Program-made: the position numbers and the translations under genes | In this document: positions 38,318 to 48,185 of the stretch, piece by piece | Layout: the number at the start of each line of letters is the position of its first letter | How positions within the stretch are numbered: the stretch's first letter is position 1 | Notes under the pieces: generated by a model | The model's database searches: none | What the model was told of the DNA's origin: nothing | Seen by the model: the letters and a program-made list of their open reading frames with translations, nothing else | Assembly (NCBI GenBank): GCA_019113205.1 | Contig: DXHX01000169.1 | Coordinates: forward strand, 1 to 64,000 | Length of the DNA stretch: 64,000 nucleotides | Direction of reading: 5' to 3' | DNA from: Candidatus Pseudogracilibacillus intestinigallinarum | GTDB taxonomy: Bacteria; Bacillota; Bacilli; Bacillales; Amphibacillaceae

Positions 38318-38791
38318 TCAACCATTTTTACGTTCACCCGCTTTAAGGGCATCCATTTCCAAAGCATTTTCTAAATCAACTAAAATGAGTAAACGATCTT
38401 CATGTCGAACCACTCCATCAATAAATGGTGCATCGACTGTCGAATCAATCGTTTCAGGAGGTTGCTCAATGAATGTCGGATCAATATCTACTACATCATT
38501 TGCTTCGTCTACGATGACACCGATCGTTAGCTCTTCCATATGCACGACTAAAATTCTTGTATCATTTGTAAAAATGGTTTCCTTCCCATAAAATCGTTGT
38601 TTCAAATCCACAACAGGTGTTACTACTCCTCTTAAATTTATAACACCTATAATAAAATCAACTGTAGATGGAACTCTCGTAATAGGTAATAGTTTCTCTA
38701 TAGATCCAACCATTTGAACGGAAATCGCATATTCACGCTGTTCAATTTGAAAAACAATTAATTTATTTTCTAATAAAGCTTGCTCTGTCAT
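38318..38791 (-). CDS. cheW: Chemotaxis coupling protein CheW
   Basis: A 157-residue SH3-like CheW domain protein that links receptors to CheA. The typical EYAISVQMVGSIEKLLPITRVP, GVINLRGVVTPVVDLKQRF and VDEANDVVDI segments are visible. It follows cheA by 11 bases and its stop overlaps the region of the cheC start. The length matches B. subtilis CheW (156). No receiver domain is attached, so it is not CheV. Confidence 0.95.
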   Translation of the reverse strand: MTEQALLENKLIVFQIEQREYAISVQMVGSIEKLLPITRVPSTVDFIIGVINLRGVVTPVVDLKQRFYGKETIFTNDTRILVVHMEELTIGVIVDEANDVVDIDPTFIEQPPETIDSTVDAPFIDGVVRHEDRLLILVDLENALEMDALKAGERKNG

Positions 38792-38802
38792 GATTGCCCC
38801 TC

Positions 38803-40821
38803 CTATTTCACAAGTGCATTACTATCTATAATTAACGCTACTTCACCGTTCCCTAAAATAGTTGCACCTGAAATCGCATATACACTCGTTAAATAATCAC
38901 CTAAAGATTTTAAAACTACTTCTTGCTGTCCGATAAATGTATCTACGACAAGTCCAGTTAATTTATTTCCTTTTCGAATAATTACAATAGATACATAATC
39001 ACTTTCCTCTTGTTCTTCATTCGGAACTTGGAAAACATTCTCTAAAAAGGTTAATGGTATAACATTTCCACGAAAATCAATCACTTTATTATGGTGTGCA
39101 TCATAAATATCAGACTTCTTCAAAATAGCCGTTTCAATAATAGATGATAATGGAATAGCATATTTTTCTTTTCCAACTTCTACGAGGAGAACGGAAATAA
39201 TGGATAAAGTTAGTGGTAATTGAATAGTAAAAACAGAACCGATACCTTCTTCAGCATCGATGGATATAGCACCACCTAGCGATTCTATGGTTGTTTTAAC
39301 AACGTCTAAACCAACACCACGACCAGACACGTCTGAAATTTCTTCATTCGTAGAAAATCCACTAGCTAAAATAAGTTCATATATTTGTTGATCTGTTAAT
39401 GATTCGGCTTCTTGTGGTGACACAACTCCTTTTTCTAATGCCTTTTGCAGTACTTTCTGTTTATTTATCCCTGCACCATTATCGACGATTTCTACGAATA
39501 CATGGTTTCCACTATGATAAGCTTTAAGTGTAATCTTTCCTTCACGATCTTTTCCTTTTCTTTCTCTTTCCTCCGGCATTTCAATGCCATGATCTATCGC
39601 ATTACGAATTAAATGTACTAATGGATCCCCAATTTCATCAATAACAGTACGATCTAATTCAGTTTCCGCACCGATAATTTCTATCGAGACTTCTTTATTT
39701 AAATCACGAGCTAATTGTCGTATCATTCGTGGGAATCGATTAAATACCGTATCAATTGGGACCATTCGCATCGTTAAAATAATATTTTGTAAATCACTTG
39801 AAACACGAGACATCCTTTCGACCGTTTCTTGTAATTCATTATTTTTTAAATCTAAAGAAATTTGTTCTAAACGACCGCGATCAATTACTAATTCTTCAAA
39901 TAAATTCATTAGTACGTCTAAACGATCAATATTGACACGGATGGTTTTTGCTGGTGCTTGTTTGTTTTGTTGTTTCGGTTTTCCAGATTGTTTTTCTGCC
40001 TTCGGTTGTTCTTCCTTTTCCACGGAAATTTGTTTTTCTTTTGCTCCCGCTTCTAATTGTTCGATTGTAAAATTAGTAATCATAATTTCATCTACTTCAG
40101 ACACTTTTTTCAATTTATCTTCTAATTCAGTAGCTACTTCCTTCGATACGAAAATAACTCGAAACTCTAAATCAAAATTTTCCTCTTCTAATTCATTTGC
40201 AGGAGGATTAGAATAAATGATTTCCCCACTCTTTTCGAGAATTTCAAAAATCATAAAGACACGAGCACCTTTTAATAAACAATCTTCTCGTAATCGTACG
40301 TACAATTCATAGTTATGAAATCCTTTATCTTTTGACTCTTGTAAAATAGTTAATTGGAATTCATCTAACTGGATATTGGTATCTTCAACTACTTCGGCAT
40401 TTACTACATTAGTTGTTCCAGATGATTCATCGGAGAGCCTTTCTCCTTTTTCTAATTTATCTAATTGTGCCATCATTTCGGTTACATCTTTTGTTCCATC
40501 ACCACCATTAGAAACATCTTCAACCATTTCATTTAAGGCATCAACTGTCGTAAATAAAAAGTCCATCATTTCAGTGTACACAGTTAAACGGTCATAACGA
40601 ATACCATCAAAAATATTTTCTAGTTTATGTGTTAATTTTGCTAAGTCTTCAAAACCCATCGTTGCTGACATACCTTTTAATGTATGTGCAGCTCGAAATA
40701 TTTCTTCAATATATTGTTTTTCGGTTGGATTCTTTTCTAATTCAAGCAATTGCTCGTACAGTGTATCTAAATGTTCTGTACTTTCATCAATAAAAATTCC
40801 TATGTATTGCGATGTATCCAT
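38803..40821 (-). CDS. cheA: Chemotaxis histidine kinase CheA
   Basis: A 672-residue kinase with all five domains. P1 (HPt) carries the phosphorylated His46 in AAHTLKGMSATMGF; P2 lies at about 160-265; P3 dimerisation at about 295-360; P4 kinase has N box HLIRNAIDHGIE, G1 DNGAGI and G2 GRGVGLD; P5 is CheW-like at the C-terminus. It phosphorylates CheY, and normally CheB. The CheB next to it lacks the usual phosphoacceptor, see findings. A 128-base gap separates it from cheB, unlike the tight junctions elsewhere in the operon. Confidence 0.96.
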   Translation of the reverse strand: MDTSQYIGIFIDESTEHLDTLYEQLLELEKNPTEKQYIEEIFRAAHTLKGMSATMGFEDLAKLTHKLENIFDGIRYDRLTVYTEMMDFLFTTVDALNEMVEDVSNGGDGTKDVTEMMAQLDKLEKGERLSDESSGTTNVVNAEVVEDTNIQLDEFQLTILQESKDKGFHNYELYVRLREDCLLKGARVFMIFEILEKSGEIIYSNPPANELEEENFDLEFRVIFVSKEVATELEDKLKKVSEVDEIMITNFTIEQLEAGAKEKQISVEKEEQPKAEKQSGKPKQQNKQAPAKTIRVNIDRLDVLMNLFEELVIDRGRLEQISLDLKNNELQETVERMSRVSSDLQNIILTMRMVPIDTVFNRFPRMIRQLARDLNKEVSIEIIGAETELDRTVIDEIGDPLVHLIRNAIDHGIEMPEERERKGKDREGKITLKAYHSGNHVFVEIVDNGAGINKQKVLQKALEKGVVSPQEAESLTDQQIYELILASGFSTNEEISDVSGRGVGLDVVKTTIESLGGAISIDAEEGIGSVFTIQLPLTLSIISVLLVEVGKEKYAIPLSSIIETAILKKSDIYDAHHNKVIDFRGNVIPLTFLENVFQVPNEEQEESDYVSIVIIRKGNKLTGLVVDTFIGQQEVVLKSLGDYLTSVYAISGATILGNGEVALIIDSNALVK

Positions 40822-40949
40822 TTATGTTCCCCCTTTTTGTCAAACGTCTCCATTCCATTATAAATATACAAGTTAATATTTCTTCTACGTGACAAATCAT
40901 CTATTAATCTTTAGACAAAAATGCTATTTTTATAGAAAAATTTGCTCAT
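40822..40949 (-). promoter_or_regulatory. Gap between cheB and cheA with a possible internal promoter
   Basis: This is the largest gap in the motility operon. On the minus strand TATAAT occurs at 40857-40862, 36 bases before the cheA ATG, but no good -35 element lies 16-18 bases above it. A GGGGG ribosome site for cheA is near 40830. I see no SigD-type promoter and no terminator. An internal promoter is possible but weakly supported. Confidence 0.25.
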
Positions 40950-42008
40950 TTATACAATATATTTCAAAATCGTTTGACTAACTAGTTCAATTGGCACAAC
41001 TTCTGTAGCAAAATTCGTTGCAATTGCTGCACTAGGCATTCCATTTACAACGACCGTATCTTTCGCTTCCACAATAACAGTAGTGTGTACGTCATATTGT
41101 TTCATTCGTTTAATACCTGCTGCACCATCTTTTCCCATTCCTGTTAAAATAACAGCTACTTTATTCACACTCGTCAACAATGCGAGCGATTGAAATAAAA
41201 CATCTACAGACGGGCGATGTGGGCTATCATGATGTTCTTGATGAATATGAAAACAAAATGTTCGTTGTTTTTTTCGTACTTCCATATGATAGTTACCCGG
41301 AGCAATATAGACGATTCCTTTTTCTAACGTCTCTAAATGTTCAGCTTCTTTTACATGAATTTCATTATGAATTCGATTTAATCGATCAGCTAACGATTTT
41401 GTAAATTTTTCTGGCATATGTTGCACAATTAAAATTGGTACATTCAATTTTGGGGGCAGATTACGTATGACAACTTCTAACGCACGTGGACCACCTGTCG
41501 ATGTACCGATTGCAATGAGTGTTTGAATATTTGTCTTATCCATCGTTGTATGCACATTTTCAATCATAGGCTGTACAATCTGTTTTTCTTGTTTGAACGG
41601 CTCTTTTTCCCGACTCACTTTTCTTCTTCTTAATTTCTCATATCTGTATACTCGTTTCATCTTCGTTTGCAATAGAGTGCTATCTACTTCTTCAAATGGA
41701 TGGATATTGACATATTGAGCAATACCTAATTGAATAGCATAAACGATTCTTTTCGTTTCATATATATCATCATTTGCTATTAATATGGTTCTCGTCCCAT
41801 GTTGTTCAATAACCTTTTGCAATAATTCGTCTTTTACATCAATAGAAAGTAAAATTATATCTGGCGTGTTTGAAGTTAATGCTTCTAATACAGACGTTTC
41901 ATTCATGTTCATAAATGAATGAATATTTGCCCACGTCTCTACCGCTTGTTTTACATTCATATCTTTTTTGTCATTCGTACCTATGAGACTAACGGTAAGT
42001 TTATCCAT
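40950..42008 (-). CDS. cheB: Chemoreceptor methylesterase CheB with degenerate receiver domain
   Basis: A 352-residue protein. The C-terminal methylesterase (about 162-352) is intact, with Ser170 in GTSTGGP, His197 in VQHMP and Asp294 in GMGKDGA as the catalytic triad. The N-terminal 120 residues have the length and PDIILLS pattern of a receiver domain, but the acidic pair normally in VVDDS is replaced by LIGTN, the phospho-aspartate position by Ser55, and the conserved lysine by a NIHPFEE segment. Phosphorylation by CheA in the usual way therefore looks impossible. It lies between flhG and cheA as in B. subtilis. Confidence 0.88.
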   Translation of the reverse strand: MDKLTVSLIGTNDKKDMNVKQAVETWANIHSFMNMNETSVLEALTSNTPDIILLSIDVKDELLQKVIEQHGTRTILIANDDIYETKRIVYAIQLGIAQYVNIHPFEEVDSTLLQTKMKRVYRYEKLRRRKVSREKEPFKQEKQIVQPMIENVHTTMDKTNIQTLIAIGTSTGGPRALEVVIRNLPPKLNVPILIVQHMPEKFTKSLADRLNRIHNEIHVKEAEHLETLEKGIVYIAPGNYHMEVRKKQRTFCFHIHQEHHDSPHRPSVDVLFQSLALLTSVNKVAVILTGMGKDGAAGIKRMKQYDVHTTVIVEAKDTVVVNGMPSAAIATNFATEVVPIELVSQTILKYIV

Positions 42009-42014
42009 CTTTTC

Positions 42015-42875
42015 TTATCCTTTACCAAACATTTTTTTCAATCTTAATATAAAGGAACCTCGTTCTTCCAAAAGGGAATCTACTTTATCTCCAGTAACAT
42101 ACGATTCGACAATTGTTTTCATCGCTTTTGATATGGAGGCATGTTGATTCAAAATCGTATACGGTACTTGTTTAATTACTGCAGTTGTCACAATAGAGTC
42201 TTCTGGTAATATACCGATTGGTTTTACCTCTTTTTGCAAAAAATGTTTGATTACTTTTGTAAATTTCATCATCGTTTGCTTACCTTCACGTTCATTTTTA
42301 CAACGATTAATGAGAACATTCATAGGTAAAGCATTGTTTCGCTGTATAATATGCTTCATCATACTATACGCATCTGTAATGGCTGTTGGCTCTGGAGTTG
42401 TCAGTACAATACATTCATCGGAAGCTAAAATAAAAGAGAGTGCCGCTTCAGATACCCCTGCACCAAGATCAAATAGAATATAATCATATAATTGGACCGC
42501 TTTTTCCATTTCGTCGAAGAAAAATTGCAACTGTTCGTTACGCAAATGTACAATTTCTTCTAAACTCGTCCCACCAGCTATATAATTCAGGTTATTTGGA
42601 CCTAGTTCTATTATATCATTAATTGGTGAATAATCGTTAAATAAATTAGCAATTGAATAATTAGCATCATTTCCAACTAAAATATCGATATTTCCCATAC
42701 CGATATCCAAATCAATTAATAGTACTTTAAAATCTAGTTGTAATAGTTGTAAAGCGAAATTCAATGACGTATTGGACTTTCCTACGCCCCCTTTTCCACT
42801 CACCACACTAATTGTCTTTGCTTTTTTATCATGATGATGCAACATTTGTCGTAATTTCTTTGCTTGATCACTCAT
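42015..42875 (-). CDS. flhG: Flagellar number regulator FlhG (YlxH), ParA/MinD-like ATPase
   Basis: A 286-residue P-loop ATPase of the MinD/ParA group. The deviant Walker A SGKGGVGKS is at residues 26-34, with LIDLDIGMGNIDILVG and ILFDLGAGVSE for switch and Walker B regions. The DQAKKLR N-terminal segment resembles the FlhF-activating helix of FlhG. It works with FlhF to set flagellar number and position and, in B. subtilis, interacts with the C-ring. It overlaps flhF by 8 bases. Confidence 0.94.
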   Translation of the reverse strand: MSDQAKKLRQMLHHHDKKAKTISVVSGKGGVGKSNTSLNFALQLLQLDFKVLLIDLDIGMGNIDILVGNDANYSIANLFNDYSPINDIIELGPNNLNYIAGGTSLEEIVHLRNEQLQFFFDEMEKAVQLYDYILFDLGAGVSEAALSFILASDECIVLTTPEPTAITDAYSMMKHIIQRNNALPMNVLINRCKNEREGKQTMMKFTKVIKHFLQKEVKPIGILPEDSIVTTAVIKQVPYTILNQHASISKAMKTIVESYVTGDKVDSLLEERGSFILRLKKMFGKG

Positions 42876-43983
42876 ATTTATCCCTACTTACGATCAATTC
42901 ACTTATTTGTTCTACGGATGGAATGATGACATCTTCAGGAACATCTTGTCCATCTGTCATATACGCAAGCCTTACATTTTCCGTCCACAATAAATTAATA
43001 ATTGGACCGTAAGTGGATGTCTCATCCATTTTCGTGAAAATAATATCTTTCACATTGAACAATTGAAACTGTTTAAATATATCCATCACATCTTCATTTT
43101 TCGCTGTTAAAGATAATACTAAATAAGAAATGACACGCTCGTTATGATCTGAAAGCATCGTTTTTAATTGTTGTACATATTTCTCGTCACGGAAGTTTCT
43201 TCCTGCCGTATCAACAAAAATCGCATCGTATGAGGCAAACTTTTGTAATGCACGTTGATAATCTTCCATCGAATACGCAACTTCAATAGGTACATTTAAA
43301 ATTCTTGCATATGTTTTTAACTGTTCAATTGCGGCAATTCGATACGTATCTGTCGTAATAAAAGCAATTTTTTTCTGATGTTCCATCATGAACATCGCAG
43401 CGATTTTTGCTAATGTTGTCGTTTTTCCAACTCCTGTCGGTCCAACAAATTGAATTATTTTCTTGTCTGTAGCTATAGAAGATGGTATTTTCGTTTGAAT
43501 CGTGTCCGCAATATATAATTGTAATTCTTTGTGCAATATACCTTTATGTAAGTCAGGTATATTTTTCGTTTGTTCCAAAACATGTGCCACTAATTCCTCG
43601 CAAATTGAGCGTTCAATATATTGTTTCTCTAAATATGCAAACAAAGATTGATATAATGGTGGATATGTTTTTGATTCAAATGTTTGAGATGATAACAATT
43701 TTTTCATTTCTTTTAGTTCAGATAAAATATGTGCTTGTTCCATCGTTTGCTTAGAATCAGCAGTCACCTTGGGTACTTCTCTTCGTTGTTCTTTACGTAT
43801 ACGTTGTATCGGTTGTTTTTCAACTGCGGCAATTACTTCATATTGCTTTTTTTCAAAAAAACCTAAAAACCCACCTTTTTTTACTTCTTTACTACTTAAA
43901 ATTACTGCATCTGTGCCTAATTCTTCTCGTATTTTTTGCATTGCATCTTTCAACGTATGAGCAACGTATTTTTTTATTTTCAT
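42868..43983 (-). CDS. flhF: SRP-type GTPase FlhF
   Basis: A 371-residue GTPase of the Ffh/FtsY family that helps place flagella. The basic N-terminal B domain (MKIKKYVAHTLKDAMQKIREEL) is followed by the helical N domain and a G domain with VGPTGVGKTTTLAKI at about 180-194, DTYRIAAIEQLKTYA, DTAGRN and TKMDETSTYG. The length matches B. subtilis FlhF (366). It overlaps flhA upstream and flhG downstream, which supports coupled synthesis of the FlhF/FlhG pair. Confidence 0.95.
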   Translation of the reverse strand: MKIKKYVAHTLKDAMQKIREELGTDAVILSSKEVKKGGFLGFFEKKQYEVIAAVEKQPIQRIRKEQRREVPKVTADSKQTMEQAHILSELKEMKKLLSSQTFESKTYPPLYQSLFAYLEKQYIERSICEELVAHVLEQTKNIPDLHKGILHKELQLYIADTIQTKIPSSIATDKKIIQFVGPTGVGKTTTLAKIAAMFMMEHQKKIAFITTDTYRIAAIEQLKTYARILNVPIEVAYSMEDYQRALQKFASYDAIFVDTAGRNFRDEKYVQQLKTMLSDHNERVISYLVLSLTAKNEDVMDIFKQFQLFNVKDIIFTKMDETSTYGPIINLLWTENVRLAYMTDGQDVPEDVIIPSVEQISELIVSRDKYE

Positions 43984-46010
43984 GATACATTCACTACTCC
44001 TACACTTTGAATTTGGATGTTCGATTCTAATTCATTATAGGAAAGAACAGCAACATGGGGTAAAGAACGTTCGATTAACTGTTTCACATACATCCGAATG
44101 GTAGGCGAACATAAAATGACAATTTGATCCATTTGATGTGCGATACGTTCATATTCAGAAACGACATTTCGTATAATTGATTCCTGCATATTAGGTTCGA
44201 GCGCTAAGTATGAGCCATGTTCTGTCTGTTGAATATTAGTACTAATTAATTGTTCTACATCAGGGGCTATCGTCATCACACTTAATGTGTTCCCATCTCC
44301 GACATATTGTTTCGTTATTTGCACTGCTAATGATTGGCGAACATATTCAGCTAACAATTCCGTATCATTTGTCATCGGTGCAAAATCTGCCAAAGTTTCA
44401 AAAATGACCGGCAAATTTCGAATCGATACATTTTCACGTAATAATTTGGATAATACTTTTTGAATTTCGCCAACAGATAAAGGATCTGGCGTCACTTCTT
44501 CCACTAAAATTTCGTACTCTTCTTTTAAATGATCGATTAATTCCTTCGTTTCTTGTCGACCTAATAACTGATATGCGTTTTTCTTTAACACTTCTGTTAA
44601 ATGAGTGGAAACGACAGATGGTGGATCTACCACTGTATACCCAAACATTTCTGCTTCATCCTTCTTCTCTTCACTTATCCATTTTGCTGGTAAACCAAAT
44701 GCCGGTTCCTTCGTTTCTATCCCTTCTACCATATCGTCATCAATTCCAGGTGTCATTGCTAAATAATGATCCAGTAATAGTTCTCCTTCTGCGACAATAT
44801 TCCCTTTTACTTTTAATCGATATTCATTCGGTGCTAATTGAATATTATCCCTTATGCGTACTACCGGAATAACGACGCCTAAATCAATTGCTAACTGACG
44901 ACGTATCATTACAATTCTATCTAATAAATCGCCACCTTGACCTGCATCTACGAGTGGAATAAGGGAATAACCAAATTCAAATTCAATTGGATCCATACTT
45001 AATAAACTTACGACATTTTCTTGTGCTTTCATATTTTCACTATCTTCTTCATCTAATTGCTCTTCTAACACTTCATCTTCTTTCGTATTCCGTAACATCA
45101 TATAGGCACTTATTGCAAGTGCAGCAGCAATCGTTGTCGTTAACATAAAGTTAATAGGGGTTAAACCTAATAGAAAAATAGTTCCTGCCGCAATAAATAA
45201 TAATTTTGGGTAACGTAATAATTGTTCTGTTACGTCTGAGCCTAAATTCCCGTCGGTCGATACACGAGTAACGACAATCCCTGTTGCTGTTGCAATCAAT
45301 AACGCTGGGATTTGACTTACTAAACCATCTCCAACCGTTAAACGCATAAATGTATTAATTGCTTCATTAAATGTCATATCCATTTGAACCATACCGATAA
45401 TAAGCCCGAATATGATATTAATTAACACAATAATAATTCCTGCAATCGCATCTCCTTTTACGAACTTAGATGCTCCATCCATCGATCCATGGAAATCAGC
45501 TTCGTTTTCTACTTTTTCACGACGTTCTTTCGCTTCATGTTCTGATATTAATCCAGCATTCAAATCCGCATCGATACTCATTTGTTTTCCCGGCATCGCA
45601 TCCAATGTAAAACGTGCCGATACTTCTGCAACCCTTTCGGCACCTTTTGTAATAACGATAAATTGAATAATGACTAATATAATGAATACTACAAATCCTA
45701 CGAGGGGGTTGTTTCCAATAACAAAAGATCCAAAAGTATCAACGACTCCACCTGCATCGGCAGTTGCCAAGATGGATCTTGTCGTCGATACGTTCAAACC
45801 GAGGCGAAATAATGTTAGTAATAATAATAAAGATGGAAAAATGGAGAACTGTAATGGTTCTTGTATATTCATTGATACTAATATGACAATTAATGCTAAG
45901 GAAATATTACATAAAATAAGCACACTTAATAGCCATCCTGGTAATGGAATGACCAACATTATAATAATTAAAATAACTCCTAATAAGACAGATAAATCTC
46001 GTAATTTCAT
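43980..46010 (-). CDS. flhA: Flagellar export gate protein FlhA
   Basis: A 676-residue export gate subunit (677 in B. subtilis). About eight membrane segments fill the first 320 residues, including the conserved FHIPEP-type loop region (RVAEVSARFTLDAMPGKQMSIDADLNAGLI). The cytoplasmic C-terminal domain, which docks chaperone-substrate complexes, follows from about 345. It forms the nonameric ring below the FliPQR-FlhB core. The stop overlaps the flhF start. Confidence 0.96.
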   Translation of the reverse strand: MKLRDLSVLLGVILIIIMLVIPLPGWLLSVLILCNISLALIVILVSMNIQEPLQFSIFPSLLLLLTLFRLGLNVSTTRSILATADAGGVVDTFGSFVIGNNPLVGFVVFIILVIIQFIVITKGAERVAEVSARFTLDAMPGKQMSIDADLNAGLISEHEAKERREKVENEADFHGSMDGASKFVKGDAIAGIIIVLINIIFGLIIGMVQMDMTFNEAINTFMRLTVGDGLVSQIPALLIATATGIVVTRVSTDGNLGSDVTEQLLRYPKLLFIAAGTIFLLGLTPINFMLTTTIAAALAISAYMMLRNTKEDEVLEEQLDEEDSENMKAQENVVSLLSMDPIEFEFGYSLIPLVDAGQGGDLLDRIVMIRRQLAIDLGVVIPVVRIRDNIQLAPNEYRLKVKGNIVAEGELLLDHYLAMTPGIDDDMVEGIETKEPAFGLPAKWISEEKKDEAEMFGYTVVDPPSVVSTHLTEVLKKNAYQLLGRQETKELIDHLKEEYEILVEEVTPDPLSVGEIQKVLSKLLRENVSIRNLPVIFETLADFAPMTNDTELLAEYVRQSLAVQITKQYVGDGNTLSVMTIAPDVEQLISTNIQQTEHGSYLALEPNMQESIIRNVVSEYERIAHQMDQIVILCSPTIRMYVKQLIERSLPHVAVLSYNELESNIQIQSVGVVNVS

Positions 46011-46022
46011 GTAATATACTCC

Positions 46023-47108
46023 TTACTTGCTCATTCTATTTTCTTGCTGGAATACGAACGCCAATATTTCTGCAACCATTTTATAAAATTGTTCAGGTAT
46101 AACATCATTTATTTCAACTTCATCATATAATGCTCTAGCTAAAGGCCGATTTTCAACCATCATAATATCATGTTCTTTTGCAATTTCTTTTATTTTTTGA
46201 GCGACATCATCTGTCCCTTTTGCAACGACATAGGGAACAGAAACAACTGCTTCATCATATTTTAATGCAATTGCATAATGCGTAGGGTTTGTAATGACAA
46301 CATCTGCTTTTGGTACTTCTGACATCATCCGACTCATTGCAGCTTGTCGTTGTTTTTCTCTGAGTTTAGATTTTATCAATGGGTCCCCTTCAATATTCTT
46401 ATGCTCGTCCTTAATATCTTGTTTCGACATTCGAATGTTTTTTTCGAAGTCATATTTTTGATACATATAATCAAGTACAGCTAAAAAAAGTAATAATATT
46501 GTCGCGGCAACACCCATAACAATCGTTACTTGACCAAAAAATTGTACAGCATTTTCTGGTTCTTTCATGGCCAACATCATCATGTCGTCCTTGTATATCC
46601 AAATAATTAAAAATGTTGTTGCCCCAATTAACGTAATTTTTAGCAATGATTTCAACAATTCCACTAAGGCACGAACTGAAAAAATTCGTTTCGCTCCTTT
46701 AATAGGATCAATTTTTTTCAAATCAAACTTCAACGGTTCCGTCGTAAACAAAAAACCAACTTGTAATAAATTTGCAGCTACTGACACAATAATTGCTACT
46801 AGCATGACTGGAAAAACAATATAAGCAAAACTTTTTAATACATCGATTAAAATAATTTGCGAAGTGTTTATATCTAATTCCATATGGACATATTTTGTAA
46901 ATGTTGTAAAATATAAACTTTCCATATGGTCTTTAACAAATCCACCAAAAGCAAATAAAACAATGAATGAACCTAACAATAATAATGCCGTATTCACATC
47001 TGAACTTTTAGCGACTCGTCCCTTTTTCCGTTCGTCTTCTCGTTTTTTCGGAGTTGCTTTTTCTGTTTTTTCACCAGCAAAATATTGTAAATCTAATTGT
47101 AGACGCAT
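46023..47108 (-). CDS. flhB: Flagellar export switch protein FlhB
   Basis: A 361-residue protein with four membrane segments (about 30-210) and a cytoplasmic domain containing the self-cleaving NPTH motif in VVITNPTHYAIAL. Cleavage between Asn and Pro switches export from rod/hook to filament substrates. The N-terminus LQYFAGEKTEKATPKK is typical of Bacillus FlhB. It lies between fliR and flhA. Confidence 0.96.
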   Translation of the reverse strand: MRLQLDLQYFAGEKTEKATPKKREDERKKGRVAKSSDVNTALLLLGSFIVLFAFGGFVKDHMESLYFTTFTKYVHMELDINTSQIILIDVLKSFAYIVFPVMLVAIIVSVAANLLQVGFLFTTEPLKFDLKKIDPIKGAKRIFSVRALVELLKSLLKITLIGATTFLIIWIYKDDMMMLAMKEPENAVQFFGQVTIVMGVAATILLLFLAVLDYMYQKYDFEKNIRMSKQDIKDEHKNIEGDPLIKSKLREKQRQAAMSRMMSEVPKADVVITNPTHYAIALKYDEAVVSVPYVVAKGTDDVAQKIKEIAKEHDIMMVENRPLARALYDEVEINDVIPEQFYKMVAEILAFVFQQENRMSK

Positions 47109-47109
47109 G

Positions 47110-47883
47110 TTATCCTCCGAGAATGATCATTAAATCACGCATCGTTTTAAACATCGTTTCAAACAAAAAGCGTGTTAAATTTATATATAGAGCAATAAAA
47201 AAAGATAAAACAAGAAAACTAACTGTAATTTTTAATGGTAGACCGACTACAAAAACGTTTAATTGTGGAACAGTTCTTGCAACAATCCCTAAAGCAACAT
47301 CTACTAAAAAAAGACAGCCTACTATTGGTAAGGACATTTGAAATGCAATTAAAAACATTTTATTGAATGTTTGAATGGTAAACGATGCAAATATGTCCTT
47401 AAACGAAATGAATGCATCGACCGGAATAAATTGAAAACTATTGTACATCCCATCAATTAATAAATGATGTCCATTAACAGTGAGTAAAAAAAGCAAAGCA
47501 ATAACATAAAAATATTGGCCAATAAGTGGACTTTGTGCACCGGTTTGTGGGTCAATAACATTTGCTACAGCAAAACCCATCTGAAAATCAATAAATCCTC
47601 CGGCTATTTGCACAGCAGATAAAATCATAAAAGCAATAAAACCAATCATTAACCCTACAATGACCTCTTTCATCACTAAAAAATAATATGTAAAATCAAT
47701 ATCTGCTATTACAACATCAATATGCATAGAAATAATCATACTTAAAAAAACGGCAAATCCAATTTTGAACATAGTCGGAATTGTTCGATATGAAAAAAGC
47801 GGCATGACTAAAAAAAAGCTCGTTATCCGCGCAAATACTAATAAAAAAGTTGGTAGAAGAGATAAAGGTAATAAATCTAACAT
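47110..47883 (-). CDS. fliR: Flagellar export protein FliR
   Basis: A 257-residue hydrophobic protein with five to six membrane segments, and the family pattern FLLVFARITSFFLVMPLFSYRTIP at the N-terminus. FliR forms the export core with FliP and FliQ. The length fits B. subtilis FliR (259). It follows fliQ by 4 bases and precedes flhB by 1, so translation of the core components is tightly linked. Confidence 0.95.
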   Translation of the reverse strand: MLDLLPLSLLPTFLLVFARITSFFLVMPLFSYRTIPTMFKIGFAVFLSMIISMHIDVVIADIDFTYYFLVMKEVIVGLMIGFIAFMILSAVQIAGGFIDFQMGFAVANVIDPQTGAQSPLIGQYFYVIALLFLLTVNGHHLLIDGMYNSFQFIPVDAFISFKDIFASFTIQTFNKMFLIAFQMSLPIVGCLFLVDVALGIVARTVPQLNVFVVGLPLKITVSFLVLSFFIALYINLTRFLFETMFKTMRDLMIILGG

Positions 47884-47887
47884 TTGC

Positions 47888-48157
47888 TCACCCTATAAAC
47901 AAGTGCATATTTTCATATATATTAGTCGTAAATTGCACTAGTTTTGTCAACATCCACGGACCAAAAAACACGACACCAACTAACACAGCAATTATTTTTG
48001 GAATAAAGGCTAATGTTTGTTCCTGTATTTGTGTTGTCGCTTGAAAAATACTAACTGCTAATCCAACTGCCAATGCTAATAACAGTATCGGACCTGCAAC
48101 TAGTAAAATCGTTATAATACCTCTTTCTGCTAGTGTTAATACAAATTCACTACTCAA
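47888..48157 (-). CDS. fliQ: Flagellar export protein FliQ
   Basis: An 89-residue protein with two membrane segments, exactly the B. subtilis length. The core GPILLLALAVGLAVSIFQATTQIQEQTL is split by the usual loop and is the family hallmark. Four copies join five FliP and one FliR in the export core. The gene lies 28 bases after fliP. Confidence 0.95.
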   Translation of the reverse strand: MSSEFVLTLAERGIITILLVAGPILLLALAVGLAVSIFQATTQIQEQTLAFIPKIIAVLVGVVFFGPWMLTKLVQFTTNIYENMHLFIG

Positions 48158-48185
48158 TCCTTACACACCTTCTTTTTTCATACGG

